Below, piece by piece: positions 7,681 to 16,705 of a stretch of DNA of 64,000 bases. The stretch's first letter is position 1; each line of letters starts with the position of its first letter. Made by a program: the position numbers and the translations under genes. Source of the DNA: Deinococcus radiotolerans (GTDB lineage Bacteria; Deinococcota; Deinococci; Deinococcales; Deinococcaceae); NCBI RefSeq assembly GCF_014647435.1, contig NZ_BMPE01000001.1, forward strand, positions 1,116,001 to 1,180,000. The letters run 5' to 3'. The notes beneath the pieces were generated by a model, which was not told where the DNA came from, searched no databases, and was given only the letters and a program-made list of their open reading frames with translations.

Positions 7681-8177
7681 ACGGTCGTCCTCTGGCGGTC
7701 CAGGCTGGCGCGCCCCTCGTCCAGCCAGCCGGAGAGCGCCATGAGCAGCAGCGGCAGCGTCACGGACACCAGAGTACCGAGCAGAAGCTCAGGGCTGAGC
7801 ACGACGTCCAGCAGCGCGCCGGTCGAGCGGTCCTCCGTCAGCCCGAGGTCGGGCGCCATGCGCCACACAGCCGCCAGCGAGAGGGGGGTGCCCAGCAGGG
7901 CGCTCCAGAAGAGGCGCTGCCCGGCGCGGAACAGGTGCTCGCTGACCTCACCGTGCAGGGGACCGTCCCGGCGCGTCAGCCCGATGGCGCGGTTCAGGTG
8001 CCAGTACCCGGCGAAACTGACCCCCGCCCACAGGCCCAGCGCCGCGCTGAGGCGCAGGTCATGCGGAATGAACGTCAGGGCCGCGAGGAGCAGCAGGCCC
8101 AGCCCCACCAGACTAAGGACCGTGGGAACCGTCAGGAGCAGCAGCAGGGCGTTCAGGGTGTGCCGGTGTGGAGTCAT
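7677..8177 (-). CDS. Small membrane protein, DUF2975-like (second of three)
   Basis: 166 residues, about four transmembrane segments (LLLLTVPTVLSLVGLGLLLLAALTF region, a central LGLWAGVSFAGYW helix, LFWSALLGTPLSLAAVW, and LLGTLVSVTLPLLLMAL). It overlaps both neighbours by 4 bases (ATGA type), so the three membrane proteins and the HTH protein are almost certainly made together. No catalytic motif is visible. Its relation to the flanking two proteins is by topology and position. Confidence 0.55.
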   Translation of the reverse strand: MTPHRHTLNALLLLLTVPTVLSLVGLGLLLLAALTFIPHDLRLSAALGLWAGVSFAGYWHLNRAIGLTRRDGPLHGEVSEHLFRAGQRLFWSALLGTPLSLAAVWRMAPDLGLTEDRSTGALLDVVLSPELLLGTLVSVTLPLLLMALSGWLDEGRASLDRQRTTV

Positions 8178-8830
8178 ACGGTCAGCTCCTGTTCGGCGCG
8201 CAGCTGGCGTTCCTGCTCGCGGATGTGCGCCGCCTGGGTGAGGGCAGCGGAGAACAGCACGCAGGCCGCGGCGATCAGCAGGGGCGTGAGGTTCACGCCG
8301 AACAGGCTGAAGGGCAGGCTGCTGTCGGTGTTGAGGCCGCGCACGATGGTGTCTTCCGGGAGCTGGCGGCGCAGGGCCTCAAGGGGTTGGATGCGGGCGA
8401 ACATCCAGCCGTTCAGCAGGGGTTGCAGCGCGGCCACCACCTGCCCGATCAGGGCCAGTCGCGCGGCGAGGGTCAGATCAGCAGCGTTGGCGGGGTGGAA
8501 CGGATCGCTGAGCAGGCGGCGCGTGAACTGCCGGGCGCGCCACAGTAGGCCGATCACGCCCGCCATGAGCAGGGTGAAGCCGGCGAGCCAGGCATGTCTG
8601 ACCCATCCCGGCAGGTCGCCGAGCGGCAGGTGGAAGGTCGAGACGTCGTACCGGCCGCCTGGCAGGCTGAGTGTGAGGTCGAGCGGAATGTTCACGCTGA
8701 ACACGGTTTGGGTGCTGTTACCGGACATGAACACACCCAACAGGAAGACCAGCAGCATCAGGGCTGTGAGGGCAGCCAGGGTGGTCACGGTGAAGGACAG
8801 GATGGTCTGGGCGCGGGCGGGGGTCAGCAT
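8174..8830 (-). CDS. DUF2975-like membrane protein, first gene of operon
   Basis: 218 residues. An N-terminal transmembrane helix is followed by an extracytoplasmic loop (about residues 35-80), a second helix (WLAGFTLLMAGVIGLLW), a cytoplasmic segment with RRLLSDPFHPANAADLTLAARLAL, and two further helices. This resembles DUF2975 proteins, where a similar NPF/P-rich segment lies between helices 2 and 3. It is the promoter-proximal gene, transcribed from an AT-rich 60-bp region with two inverted repeats. A sensor that pairs with the HTH regulator at the operon end is a reasonable guess; no direct evidence is in the sequence. Confidence 0.6.
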   Translation of the reverse strand: MLTPARAQTILSFTVTTLAALTALMLLVFLLGVFMSGNSTQTVFSVNIPLDLTLSLPGGRYDVSTFHLPLGDLPGWVRHAWLAGFTLLMAGVIGLLWRARQFTRRLLSDPFHPANAADLTLAARLALIGQVVAALQPLLNGWMFARIQPLEALRRQLPEDTIVRGLNTDSSLPFSLFGVNLTPLLIAAACVLFSAALTQAAHIREQERQLRAEQELTV

Positions 8831-8846
8831 GGGGCCTCCAGGGATT

Positions 8847-8877
8847 TATCGATCTTCGATATTATTGTTTTTCAATA
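8847..8877. promoter_or_regulatory. AT-rich operator-like palindromes upstream of DUF2975/HTH operon
   Basis: TATCGA-TCT-TCGATA (8847-8861) and TATTG-TTTTT-CAATA (8863-8877) are two perfect inverted repeats in one of the few AT-rich stretches of the window. They lie directly upstream of the first membrane gene (start 8830). A promoter here plus autoregulation by the HTH protein at the end of the operon is the likely meaning. Confidence 0.5.
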
Positions 8878-8972
8878 TGATCTCTGGATTGCGACCCGTC
8901 AAGCAGAGATGCACGCCCCCGTTCCCACCCGGGTGACCCGCCGCTGTAACGAACGCCCGTTATTCTCCGGGC

Positions 8973-10145
8973 ATGAGCAAACTGGTGATCGTGGCGGCAA
9001 AGCGCACGCCGATCGGAAGCTTCATGGGCAGCCTCAAGGACGTCTCGGCCGCCGACCTGGGCGTCACGGCGGCAAAGGCCGTACTGGACGGCGTGAATGG
9101 CGCAGACGTGGCGGACGTGATCGTGGGGAACGTCCTTCAGGCCGGGAGCGGCATGAACGTGGGCCGTCAGGTCGGGATCGGCGCGGGCCTCCCGCAGGAC
9201 GTGCCCGGACTGACCGTGAACCGCGTGTGCGGCAGCGGCCTCCAGGCGGTCATCAGCGCCGCGCAGGGCATCCGCGCTGGGGACGGGCAGCTGTACCTCG
9301 CGGGCGGCACCGAGAGCATGAGCCGTGCCCCGTACCTCCTCCCCCGCGCCCGTGAAGGGTACCGGCTGGGGCACGCGCAGGCGCTGGACTCCATCCTGTC
9401 AGACGGCCTGACCGACGTGTTCGGCAACTACCACATGGGCATCACCGCCGAGAACATCGCCGCGCAGTGGAACCTGACCCGCGAGGAACAGGACGCCTTC
9501 GCCCTGGAAAGCCAGACCCGCGCCGCCGCCGCGCTGGACGGGAACTTCTTCGCGGAGGAACTCGTCAGCGTGGAGGTGCCGGGCCGCAAGGGTCCCACGA
9601 CCTTCAGCGCCGACGAGTACCCGCGCGCCACCACCGCCGAGGCCCTCGCCAAGCTGAAACCCGCCTTCAGGAAGGACGGGACCGTCACTGCCGGGAACGC
9701 CAGCGGCATCAACGACGGCGCCGCCATGCTGCTCGTCGCCAGCGAGGAGTACGCGCAGGCGCACGGTCTGCCCATCCTGGCCGAGATCGCCAGTTACGCC
9801 GCCATCGGCGTGGACCCCGCCATCATGGGCATCGGCCCCGCCAAGGCCGTCCCCGTCGCCCTGACCCGCGCCGGAATGAGCGTCGCCGACGTGGACCTGT
9901 TCGAACTGAACGAGGCGTTCGCCGCGCAGTCCCTGGCCGTCATGCGCGACCTGAACGCCGACCCCACCCGCGTGAACGTCACGGGCGGCGCCGTCGCCCT
10001 CGGGCACCCCATCGGCGCTTCCGGGGCGCGCGTGCTCGTCACGCTGATCCACCAGCTGCGCCGCCTGGGCAAGGAAACCGGCGTCGCCAGCCTATGCATC
10101 GGCGGCGGCATGGGCATCGCCGTCGTCGTCCGCGCCCGGGCCTAA
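8973..10145 (+). CDS. Acetyl-CoA acetyltransferase (thiolase)
   Basis: Condenses two acetyl-CoA, or thiolytically cleaves 3-ketoacyl-CoA; 390 residues is the normal thiolase length. Catalytic residues are in place: nucleophile Cys86 in [10 protein letters not shown], His345 in [10 protein letters not shown], and Cys375 in [11 protein letters not shown], plus the NEAFAAQ motif. The sequence favours a degradative/biosynthetic type II thiolase; whether it serves fatty-acid oxidation or acetoacetyl-CoA synthesis cannot be decided. It stands alone, with TATTCT (8961-8966) ending 6 nt before the ATG, so the mRNA is probably leaderless. Confidence 0.93.
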   Translation: MSKLVIVAAKRTPIGSFMGSLKDVSAADLGVTAAKAVLDGVNGADVADVIVGNVLQAGSGMNVGRQVGIGAGLPQDVPGLTVNRVCGSGLQAVISAAQGIRAGDGQLYLAGGTESMSRAPYLLPRAREGYRLGHAQALDSILSDGLTDVFGNYHMGITAENIAAQWNLTREEQDAFALESQTRAAAALDGNFFAEELVSVEVPGRKGPTTFSADEYPRATTAEALAKLKPAFRKDGTVTAGNASGINDGAAMLLVASEEYAQAHGLPILAEIASYAAIGVDPAIMGIGPAKAVPVALTRAGMSVADVDLFELNEAFAAQSLAVMRDLNADPTRVNVTGGAVALGHPIGASGARVLVTLIHQLRRLGKETGVASLCIGGGMGIAVVVRARA

Positions 10146-10243
10146 CGCAGCAACAATCTGGGGGCGGGGGGCAGGAAACCTTCCATCCCCCTTCGTGGGC
10201 AGATGAGCGCGCCCGCAGATCACGCGCGTCATAAGGTGCCGGT

Positions 10244-10699
10244 ATGCCACGCCCCGCACTCCTGCCCCTGCTGGGCGTTCTGATGTGGAGTCTGCCGACC
10301 GCCAGCGCCGCCCCGGCACCCGCCTGCTACGCCTTCGCGGACTGGCTTCAGTTCTCCCTGCGCGCGCCGCTGGACGTGACGAGCCTGCGGAAAACCGGCA
10401 GTCAGGGCCAGCCCAGACTCTACGTGTACACCCGGGAATTCAGGAACACCTGCGTCACTGCACCGGCCAGCAACTTCGGATTCGTCAACATACTCGTCGG
10501 CCCTGATCGCGCCGTGCAGCGCATCACGCTCTCCGGGGATGCTGGGCCCCTGCGGGCGCTCGCCACGTCCCTCAATCCGCGTCACCTGCGGGTCGTGCAG
10601 CTGAACGGTTTCCGGTTCACCTTCGAGACCGTACCCAGGCAGATCACCCTGACGCCGCTACAGCTGCTGGCCACCGTGGATCAGCGGCAGATGCGCTAA
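10244..10699 (+). CDS. Secreted hypothetical protein
   Basis: 151 residues with a clear signal peptide (MPRPALLPLLGVLMW, cleavage likely after the A-rich segment near residue 24). The mature part has two cysteines (ACYAF and NTCVT) that could form a disulfide, and no recognised domain. TAAGGT (10232-10237) ends 6 nt before the ATG, supporting both the start and leaderless translation. Genes on both sides have their own promoters, so context gives no function. Confidence 0.7.
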   Translation: MPRPALLPLLGVLMWSLPTASAAPAPACYAFADWLQFSLRAPLDVTSLRKTGSQGQPRLYVYTREFRNTCVTAPASNFGFVNILVGPDRAVQRITLSGDAGPLRALATSLNPRHLRVVQLNGFRFTFETVPRQITLTPLQLLATVDQRQMR

Positions 10700-10742
10700 C
10701 TGGCGGATTCCGCGGTGCAGGCACGGTCCCTACCATGGGGGC

Positions 10743-12173
10743 GTGTCTGTTGTTGCCTTGGAGCGGGTATCGCCGGAGTCGCAGGGTCTGCCGTCAGGGG
10801 CCGTTCTGGCGTGGCTGGACGCCCTGGCCGCGGAGGGGCTGGAACTGCATGGGTTCATGATGCTGCGCTCGGGGCAGGTGCTGGCCGAGGGTCACTGGGC
10901 TCCGTACACGCCAGACCGGCGGCATCACCTGTACTCGCTGAGCAAGGCCTTCGCGGCGGTGGGCGTAGGCCTGCTGGTGCACGAGGGGCGGGTACGGCTT
11001 GACGACCGCGTGGTGGACCTCTTCCCGGACGCCCTGCCGCCGGTGATGGGCGGGCACCTGCGGGCCATGCGGGTCGAGGATCTGCTGACCATGCGCACGG
11101 GGCACGCGGCGGACGTATCGGACGCGCTGATCGCGGCGGGCGAGGGGGACTGGGCCGCCGCGTTCCTGGCTCAGCCGCCTGAATTCGCGCCGGGCACGCA
11201 CTTCGCGTACAACAGCGCGGCGTCGTTCATGCTCTCAGCGCTTGTGCAGCGCGTGACGGGCGAAGTCCTGCTGGATTACCTCAGGCCGCGCCTGCTGGAC
11301 CCATTGGGCATTCAGGGGGGCCGCTGGGCGTCGAACCCGCGGGGCGTGAACCTGGGCGGCTGGGGCCTGCATCTGCGCACGGAGGACGTGGCGCGGTTCG
11401 GGCAGCTGCTGCTGAACCGGGGCGAGTGGCAGGGGCAGGCGCTGCTGCCCGCGTGGTGGGTGGACGCCGCGAGTTGCGCGCAGGTACCGCCGGGCACCGC
11501 GCCGGGCGACGAGCACAGCGACTGGGCGCAGGGATACGGGTACCAGCTGTGGCGCTGCCGTCACGGGGCGTACCGGGCGGACGGCGCGTTCGGGCAGTTC
11601 TGCGTGGTCATGCCGGAGCAGGACATGGTGCTGGCCGTCACGGCGGGCGTGGGCGACATGCAGCGCGTGCTGGATCACACCTGGACGCACCTGCTGGGCG
11701 GCGTGCAGGACGCCCCCCTGTTGCCCGGTGCGGAAGCGGAGGCGCTACGGTTACGCTGTGCAGACCTCATGCTGGACGTGCCGGAGATTCTTGATCCGCC
11801 GCCGCTGCGGGACGTGCAGGCGCACTTCACCTTCGACCCGAACGACGAGGGGTGGGAGGCCGCGACCCTGACCGTCACGGGCGAACGCGGCATGCTGGCC
11901 CTCGACGTGCAGGCGCCGAACACGGTCTGCTTCACGCTGAACGCCTGTGAGGAGCAGACCCTGGACACCTGGGGCACCACCGTCGCCCTGACCGTCCGGG
12001 CCGGCTGGCAGAAGGACGGCACGCTGGCCCTGACCCTGCTCCTGATTGAGGAGGGGGCCCGCTGGGACGTGCACTGGGCGGCGCCGGACGGCCTGCTCAC
12101 CGTGTGTCTGCGTGCGCCACATCACGGTGAGGGTCGCGTGCTGACCGCCCAAGCCTCTACCCTGAGGACATGA
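10743..12173 (+). CDS. Serine hydrolase, class C beta-lactamase fold
   Basis: 476 residues. The N-terminal ~330 residues are a beta-lactamase/CubicO-type serine hydrolase: S65-L-S-K68 gives the SxxK nucleophile/base motif, and Y156-N-S the tyrosine motif. The C-terminal ~140 residues form a separate beta-rich region (FTFDPNDEGWEAATLTVTG), as in some esterases of this group. The substrate is unknown; esterase or D-aminopeptidase activity is as likely as beta-lactam hydrolysis. There is no signal peptide, so it is probably cytoplasmic. GTG start, with TACCAT (10731-10736) 6 nt upstream. It overlaps the ankyrin gene by 4 bases. Confidence 0.85.
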   Translation: MSVVALERVSPESQGLPSGAVLAWLDALAAEGLELHGFMMLRSGQVLAEGHWAPYTPDRRHHLYSLSKAFAAVGVGLLVHEGRVRLDDRVVDLFPDALPPVMGGHLRAMRVEDLLTMRTGHAADVSDALIAAGEGDWAAAFLAQPPEFAPGTHFAYNSAASFMLSALVQRVTGEVLLDYLRPRLLDPLGIQGGRWASNPRGVNLGGWGLHLRTEDVARFGQLLLNRGEWQGQALLPAWWVDAASCAQVPPGTAPGDEHSDWAQGYGYQLWRCRHGAYRADGAFGQFCVVMPEQDMVLAVTAGVGDMQRVLDHTWTHLLGGVQDAPLLPGAEAEALRLRCADLMLDVPEILDPPPLRDVQAHFTFDPNDEGWEAATLTVTGERGMLALDVQAPNTVCFTLNACEEQTLDTWGTTVALTVRAGWQKDGTLALTLLLIEEGARWDVHWAAPDGLLTVCLRAPHHGEGRVLTAQASTLRT

Positions 12174-12859
12174 CGGACAGTATGGACGTGGTGGGGGACC
12201 GCGAGGCGGCGTTCTTCCTGGCGATCAAGACGCGGGATGAGGCGCTGCTGCGCGCGCTGGTGGAATCGGATGCGGATCTATTGAGTCTGCCCAGTCCGAT
12301 GGGTGTGAGTCCGGTGCTGTTCGCGGTGTATTACGGCCGGGCGGACATGGCGCGCGTGCTGGTGGACCTAGGCGCGCCGCTGAATGTGTTTGAGGCAGCG
12401 GCGCTGGGGGATGAGGGGGCCCTGATCCGGGAGCTGGACGCTGATCCGGCGCTGGTGAACGGTGTGAGTGGGGATGGGTTCAGTCCGCTGGGGCTGGCGG
12501 CGTTCTTCGGGCAGGCGGACGTGGCGGAGGCGCTGCTGTCGCGGGGTGCGGATGTGAATGCGGTCAGCCGGAATGCGATGAGGGTGCAGCCGCTGCACTC
12601 GGCGGTGGCGGGTGGGCATGGGGCGCTGGCGCGGGCGCTGGTCATGGCGGGTGCGGACGTGAATGCGGCGCAGCAGGATGATTTCACGCCGCTCATGGCT
12701 GCCGCGCAGAACGGCGACGCGGGCCTGGCGCTGTTTCTGCGGCAGCGGGGCGCGAACGTAAATGCCGAAACGGCTGATGGGCGCCGCGCGGCGGATTTTG
12801 CGCGTGAGGAAGGGCACGCCGCGCTGGCGGATTCGCTGGAGGAGCCGCTGCCCGCGTGA
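12170..12859 (+). CDS. Ankyrin-repeat protein
   Basis: 229 residues made of about five ankyrin repeats: repeating units such as GVSPVLFAVYYGRADMARVL, GFSPLGLAAFFGQADVAEAL, QPLHSAVAGGHGALARAL and FTPLMAAAQNGDAGLALFL. These form protein-binding solenoids; no enzymatic domain is attached. The ATG overlaps the stop of the serine hydrolase (ATGA), suggesting coupling, yet TACCCT (12158-12163) also ends 6 nt before it, so the gene may have a second, leaderless transcript of its own. Confidence 0.88.
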   Translation: MTDSMDVVGDREAAFFLAIKTRDEALLRALVESDADLLSLPSPMGVSPVLFAVYYGRADMARVLVDLGAPLNVFEAAALGDEGALIRELDADPALVNGVSGDGFSPLGLAAFFGQADVAEALLSRGADVNAVSRNAMRVQPLHSAVAGGHGALARALVMAGADVNAAQQDDFTPLMAAAQNGDAGLALFLRQRGANVNAETADGRRAADFAREEGHAALADSLEEPLPA

Positions 12860-12981
12860 CCGGAGAGCCGGGCCGTGCGGCTGCCGCGCTGGTCAGCGTC
12901 TGAGGCGGTGAGTATGGCACTGCGGGTGTGCCTCAAGAAAGCCGGAAGGCAGCGCAGGACCGGGCAGGGCAGACTGGGCGC

Positions 12982-13494
12982 ATGACCAACGACAGGGACC
13001 GCAACCCGCCGCTGACCGGCGAGCACGGCGCGCAGACGGGCTTTGACACGCCTGACCCGAAGGATGATCACCAGGGGGCGTACACCACCACACCGGCCGA
13101 GGACCGCGTGGGCAGCTCGGATGACGGGAAGTACGAGCCGGTCGAGGTGCACAGCGCGAAGGAGGTGACCGGGCAGTTCGATCACCTCGCCACGCGGGAT
13201 GTCGCGGCGATGGAGCACAAGCCGCAGGACGCGGAGTTCGCGGGTGCCGAGACGGTGGCCGGACTGGGCGGGGAGAACCTGAATCTGGTGGCGCCGGCGG
13301 CCGGGATAGGTATGCCCGCGTCTGCCGCGATTGCCCTTGAGTCGCGTCAGGAGGCGATTGATCCGAACCGGGCGTATACCCCGCCCAGTGAGCAGGGGCC
13401 GGCCCGCGTGAGTGAGCGTCCCGGCGACCTGCCGGAGGGGGAAACGCCGGAGTTGCAGTATCAGGTGAAAGGCGACACGGACCGCGGGTTCTGA
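12982..13494 (+). CDS. Hypothetical hydrophilic protein
   Basis: 170 residues, rich in Asp, Glu, Pro and Gly with no hydrophobic core, so probably largely disordered. Not a family I recognise; it looks like one of the small lineage-specific proteins. The ATG at 12982 is preferred over an upstream start because a -10-like CAGACT lies 6 nt before it. A strong bidirectional hairpin follows the stop. Confidence 0.6.
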   Translation: MTNDRDRNPPLTGEHGAQTGFDTPDPKDDHQGAYTTTPAEDRVGSSDDGKYEPVEVHSAKEVTGQFDHLATRDVAAMEHKPQDAEFAGAETVAGLGGENLNLVAPAAGIGMPASAAIALESRQEAIDPNRAYTPPSEQGPARVSERPGDLPEGETPELQYQVKGDTDRGF

Positions 13495-13503
13495 CCTCTA
13501 CGC

Positions 13504-13544
13504 GGCAGGCGGGACACGGTGCACCTGACCGCGTCCCGCCTGCC
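13504..13544. terminator. Bidirectional terminator hairpin
   Basis: GGCAGGCGGGAC (13504-13515) pairs perfectly with GTCCCGCCTGCC (13533-13544), a 12-bp stem extended by CGG/CCG. It separates convergent genes. Confidence 0.7.
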
Positions 13545-13558
13545 AGGTCTGCCGGCAG

Positions 13559-13879
13559 TTACAGCTCGGAGACGTAGAGTTGGCCGTCCTCGACGTGCGT
13601 GCGGTAGATCTTGACGGGTTTCACGGCGGGCAGGGTCTTGGCCTTACCGGTGGCCAGTTCGAATTTCGCGCCGTGTTTTTCGCAGGTGATGCGGCCCATG
13701 CTGACGTCGCCGCCCAGCAGCGGGAAGTCCTTGTGGGTGCAGTTGTTGCGCAGGGCGTAGTACTGGCCCTCGAAGTTCACGATGACTACGCTGACGCCAG
13801 CGAGGTCCACGGTGGTCTGCTGGCCGTCGGGGATGGATGCGGTGGGGCCGACGAGGGTTCGGGCGGGCGTGTCGCTCAT
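13559..13879 (-). CDS. Rieske-type 2Fe-2S ferredoxin
   Basis: 106 residues with the two Rieske cluster motifs, C-T-H in [13 protein letters not shown] and C-x2-H in [10 protein letters not shown], spaced as in NirD/CarAc-type soluble Rieske ferredoxins. It carries electrons for an oxygenase or reductase; no partner gene is adjacent, so the partner is unknown. There is no signal or membrane anchor, hence cytoplasmic. Minus-strand TACACT (13893-13888) ends 8 nt before the ATG, a leaderless promoter. Confidence 0.9.
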   Translation of the reverse strand: MSDTPARTLVGPTASIPDGQQTTVDLAGVSVVIVNFEGQYYALRNNCTHKDFPLLGGDVSMGRITCEKHGAKFELATGKAKTLPAVKPVKIYRTHVEDGQLYVSEL

Positions 13880-13912
13880 CAGGCGCGAGTGTAGCGTCTG
13901 CCCGGGTCAGGG

Positions 13913-14764
13913 TCAGACGCCGCAGCCACTTTCGAGTGGGGTGGCGTTCAGTCCAGAAGGGGTCCACTGCTGCACGCTGAAGCCTGCGCCCTCGTAGTAC
14001 GCGCCGTACAGGATGAGTTCCATGCGGCCGTCGCCGTTCAGGTCGGCGACCCCGGCCAGGCGGTGGAGGGTCGCCATGGGCATGGGGTCGCTGCTGCCGG
14101 AATCCCAGGGTGTCTGGGGCGCAATGTGCTCGCCGAGGACGGTCGTGACGACCCGGCCGCTGACCACAGTACGGAGCAGCAGCACGCTGTAATCGCCGGG
14201 CTGCCCGACGGGCGGCGGGCTGTCCCCGCTGCGTTCACGGAAGTAACTGGCTTCAATGATGACTTCCTGGGTGCCGTTGCCGTCCAGGTCGGTGCGCACC
14301 AGCCGAGTGAGGTGGACCTGTGGGCGGCGCAGGCCCCGGCGGATCAGTTCGTCCCGCACGGCGGTTTCGTACGTGGCGTTGCGGGTGGGGAGGGCCGTGA
14401 CGGGGCGCGGCTGGGCATTCAGCGGGGCAGAGGTGAGGACGGCCAGTGCCTCCCGGGCGGGCGTGACCTTCACCTCGAAGGTCACCTCGCACGGTTCACC
14501 CAGCGAGGTGGGCCGGGCACCCTGCACGCGGGTGGGGGCCGCGCCGAGGGTCAGGCGGGTGTAGGTGGCCGCTCCGGTCAGGCGGGCGCGGGTCTGGGCG
14601 TCGGTGAGCCAGCGCCCGTCCTGCCATCCACCCAGCAGATACGTGCTGCCGCCGGGCAGGGTGGCCAGAACAGGGTGCAGTCCGGCAGGCGCGGCGGCCT
14701 GCGCCGTGACGAGGGGTAGGGTCAGCAGGCTGGCCAGGAGCAGCGTTCTGAGGGAAGCGCGCAT
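13913..14764 (-). CDS. Secreted protein with FG-GAP/EF-hand-like Asp-rich motifs
   Basis: 283 residues: a signal peptide (LRTLLLASLLTLPLVTAQA), then a region without recognised domain, then two Asp/Asn-rich calcium-type loops, DLDGNGTQE and DLNGDGRME, each followed by a beta-like segment (VIIEASYF, LILYGAYY) as in FG-GAP/VCBS repeat proteins. Probably a secreted or cell-surface protein. TACGCT (minus, 14775-14770) ends 5 nt before the ATG. Function unknown. Confidence 0.65.
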   Translation of the reverse strand: MRASLRTLLLASLLTLPLVTAQAAAPAGLHPVLATLPGGSTYLLGGWQDGRWLTDAQTRARLTGAATYTRLTLGAAPTRVQGARPTSLGEPCEVTFEVKVTPAREALAVLTSAPLNAQPRPVTALPTRNATYETAVRDELIRRGLRRPQVHLTRLVRTDLDGNGTQEVIIEASYFRERSGDSPPPVGQPGDYSVLLLRTVVSGRVVTTVLGEHIAPQTPWDSGSSDPMPMATLHRLAGVADLNGDGRMELILYGAYYEGAGFSVQQWTPSGLNATPLESGCGV

Positions 14765-14780
14765 GCCCCAGCGTACCGGC

Positions 14781-15641
14781 TCAGCCCTGCTGCACAGTCA
14801 CGCGGTTGCCCCACGGGTCGTGCAGGGTCAGGTGGTCACCCGCGTCCTGCACGTCGGCGCGGCCCGCCAGGTGCGCGCGCAGGTTCGTCAGGTCCTGGGT
14901 ATGGAAGGTCACGCCCGCCAGTCCGGCGGCGGGGACAGCAGGGGCGGGCTGCCCGGCGCTGTGCCATTCGTTCAGGCCGACGTGGTGGTGGTACCCACCC
15001 CAGGAGAGGAACGCGGCGCTGCCCAGGTCGGCGACGACATCCAGGCCCAGGGTGTCGGCGTACCAGCGGGCGGCCTGCGCGGCGCTGCCGACTTTCAGGT
15101 GCACGTGCCCAACGGTCGTGCCCTGCGGCGCGGCGAAGGCCACAGCGCCGTCCAGGGTGGTGGGGTCGATCCCGGCCGCCGCGAGGACGGCGGCGGCGTC
15201 CACGGCTTTCGTGTCCATCTGCACCTGTCCGTCCCGCCATGTCCAGGTGTCGCGGGGGCGGTCGGCGTAGACCTCGATGCCGTTCCCTTCTGGGTCGCTT
15301 AGGTAGAAGGCTTCGCTGACGAGGTGGTCGCCGCTGCCGATCCGCAGGCCCAGCTGCGCGGCGTGCGCCAGCCAGCGGCCCAGGTCGGCGCGGGTGGGGA
15401 GCAGGAAGGCGGTGTGATACAGGCCGGGTCGGCTGACGGGTGCGCGGGGCAGGTCCGGCGCGGCGTGCAGGTGCAGCAGCGGCGTGCCGGATGCGCTGAG
15501 CGTGACGTTGCTGCTGGATTGCTCTGTGGCCGTCAGCCCGAGGAGCGTGGCGTAGAACGTGGCGGTGCCGCTGAGGTCGCGGACGTTTAGATGCACGGGG
15601 CCAGCGTGGGTGCTGGCGGGCAGGACGGCGGAGGAGGTCAT
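14781..15641 (-). CDS. VOC-family dioxygenase (CatE-like, two glyoxalase domains)
   Basis: 286 residues with two vicinal-oxygen-chelate modules. The first (residues ~12-125) begins [20 protein letters not shown] and contains YHTAFLLP and NGIEVYAD; the second (~165-285) begins [20 protein letters not shown] and contains [12 protein letters not shown]. This matches catechol-2,3-dioxygenase-like proteins such as Bacillus CatE, which use a metal held by His/His/Glu. The true substrate is not known. The promoter is a textbook one, TTGATT-17-CATACT, with 6 nt to the ATG, and it is covered by two palindromes (15648-15676), so the gene is probably repressed until a signal appears. Confidence 0.85.
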   Translation of the reverse strand: MTSSAVLPASTHAGPVHLNVRDLSGTATFYATLLGLTATEQSSSNVTLSASGTPLLHLHAAPDLPRAPVSRPGLYHTAFLLPTRADLGRWLAHAAQLGLRIGSGDHLVSEAFYLSDPEGNGIEVYADRPRDTWTWRDGQVQMDTKAVDAAAVLAAAGIDPTTLDGAVAFAAPQGTTVGHVHLKVGSAAQAARWYADTLGLDVVADLGSAAFLSWGGYHHHVGLNEWHSAGQPAPAVPAAGLAGVTFHTQDLTNLRAHLAGRADVQDAGDHLTLHDPWGNRVTVQQG

Positions 15642-15647
15642 ACCCTC

Positions 15648-15676
15648 AGTATGAATCTAATACTTTGAAAAATCAA
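15648..15676 (-). promoter_or_regulatory. Promoter with two operator-like palindromes
   Basis: On the minus strand: -35 TTGATT (15676-15671), 17-bp spacer, -10 CATACT (15653-15648). The plus strand reads AGTAT-N7-ATACT at 15648-15664, covering the -10, and TTGA-AAAA-TCAA at 15665-15676, covering the -35. A repressor of MarR, HxlR or TetR type is plausible, by analogy with CatE control in Bacillus; none is encoded nearby. Confidence 0.6.
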
Positions 15677-15695
15677 CCGGTTTATATTATTTACT

Positions 15696-16586
15696 TTAGG
15701 TGAGATCCAGGGCAGCATGGAGCGCCTCCCGGGTGCGGCCCAGGTACCCCTCGCCGAACAGCAGCAGGTGCGCCAGCAGCGGGTACAGGTTCCACATGGG
15801 CACTCGTGCCTCCCAGCCCGACGCGAGCGGGTACGCCTCGTGGTACGCCTGAAACACCCGGCGCGGCACGCCACCGAACAGCCGCAGGGCCGCCACGTCC
15901 ACCTCACGGTGGCTGTAGCCCACGGCCGGGTCGATCAGGGCCGGGCCGCGCGGCGTGTAGTGCACGTTCCCGTGCCACAGGTCCCCGTGCACCAGCGCGG
16001 GCGGCTCAGGCGGGATCAGGTCCGGCAGGCGCCCACGCAGCGTGTCGAAGCCCGCCCGGTCGCGGGGAGTCAGGTGCAGCCGCTCGCGGGTCAGCAGCGG
16101 CTCCAGCCGCGCCGTCCAGAAGAACCCGGCGGCACTCGCGGCGGGCGGGTTGCGCTGCGGCAGGGACGCGAAATAATTATCCGGCATCCCCCCGAAGCCC
16201 GGCGCGGGCCGGGCGTGCAGCGCCGCGAGGCCGCGGCCCAGGGCGTCCTGCGCGGCGGGCGTGTCGTCGCCGGGCGGCAGCCACGACAGCAGCAGGTACG
16301 GCTGCCCGGCGGGGCCGCTGCCGTGCGCGATGACGGTCGGGGTCACCAGCGGCCCCGGGCGCAGCAGGCCCAGGCCGTGCGCCTCGGCAGCGTAAAACCC
16401 GTCCGGCAGGCGGCGGCCCGCCTTCTGCGGCGAGGTCTTCAGGACGACTGGACCGCGCGTGGTGTCCAGGCGGAACGTGTCGCTGATATCCCCACCGTGC
16501 AGCCGCTGCGCCGCGCGGATGCCTGCGCCCAGGTGCATCTCCAGCAGCGGGGCCAGGGGCCGCACGGGCAGGTCAAGGAGCGTCAT
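15696..16586 (-). CDS. Fructosamine/ketosamine kinase family protein
   Basis: 296 residues of the fructosamine-3-kinase family, which phosphorylates ketoamines on glycated proteins or free amines so that they decompose. Seen: the nucleotide-binding N-lobe (VVLKTSPQ with the lysine), a YLLLSWLPPG hinge, the catalytic loop LVHGDLWHGNV (the HGD-x-x-x-x-N motif) and metal-binding LIDPAVGYSHREVD. The length is normal. A -10-like CACGAT lies 5 nt before the ATG. The AT-rich gap downstream belongs to the VOC gene promoter. Confidence 0.88.
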   Translation of the reverse strand: MTLLDLPVRPLAPLLEMHLGAGIRAAQRLHGGDISDTFRLDTTRGPVVLKTSPQKAGRRLPDGFYAAEAHGLGLLRPGPLVTPTVIAHGSGPAGQPYLLLSWLPPGDDTPAAQDALGRGLAALHARPAPGFGGMPDNYFASLPQRNPPAASAAGFFWTARLEPLLTRERLHLTPRDRAGFDTLRGRLPDLIPPEPPALVHGDLWHGNVHYTPRGPALIDPAVGYSHREVDVAALRLFGGVPRRVFQAYHEAYPLASGWEARVPMWNLYPLLAHLLLFGEGYLGRTREALHAALDLT

Positions 16587-16638
16587 GCTCCATCGTGCCG
16601 GGCGCCGCCACCTGCAACCAAAGAGGGACGCTTCACAA

Positions 16639-16665
16639 ACTCCGGGAGTGGTGTACTCCGGGGAG
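16639..16665. repeat. Direct repeat ACTCCGGG(G)AG upstream of membrane gene
   Basis: ACTCCGGGAG (16639-16648) and ACTCCGGGGAG (16655-16665) start 16 bp apart, 40 bp before the gene at 16706. A regulator binding site or chance; no motif recognised. Confidence 0.25.
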
Positions 16666-16705
16666 CATCATCCACAACACCCTCTCCCCCATCCCCGGAG
16701 GCCGT

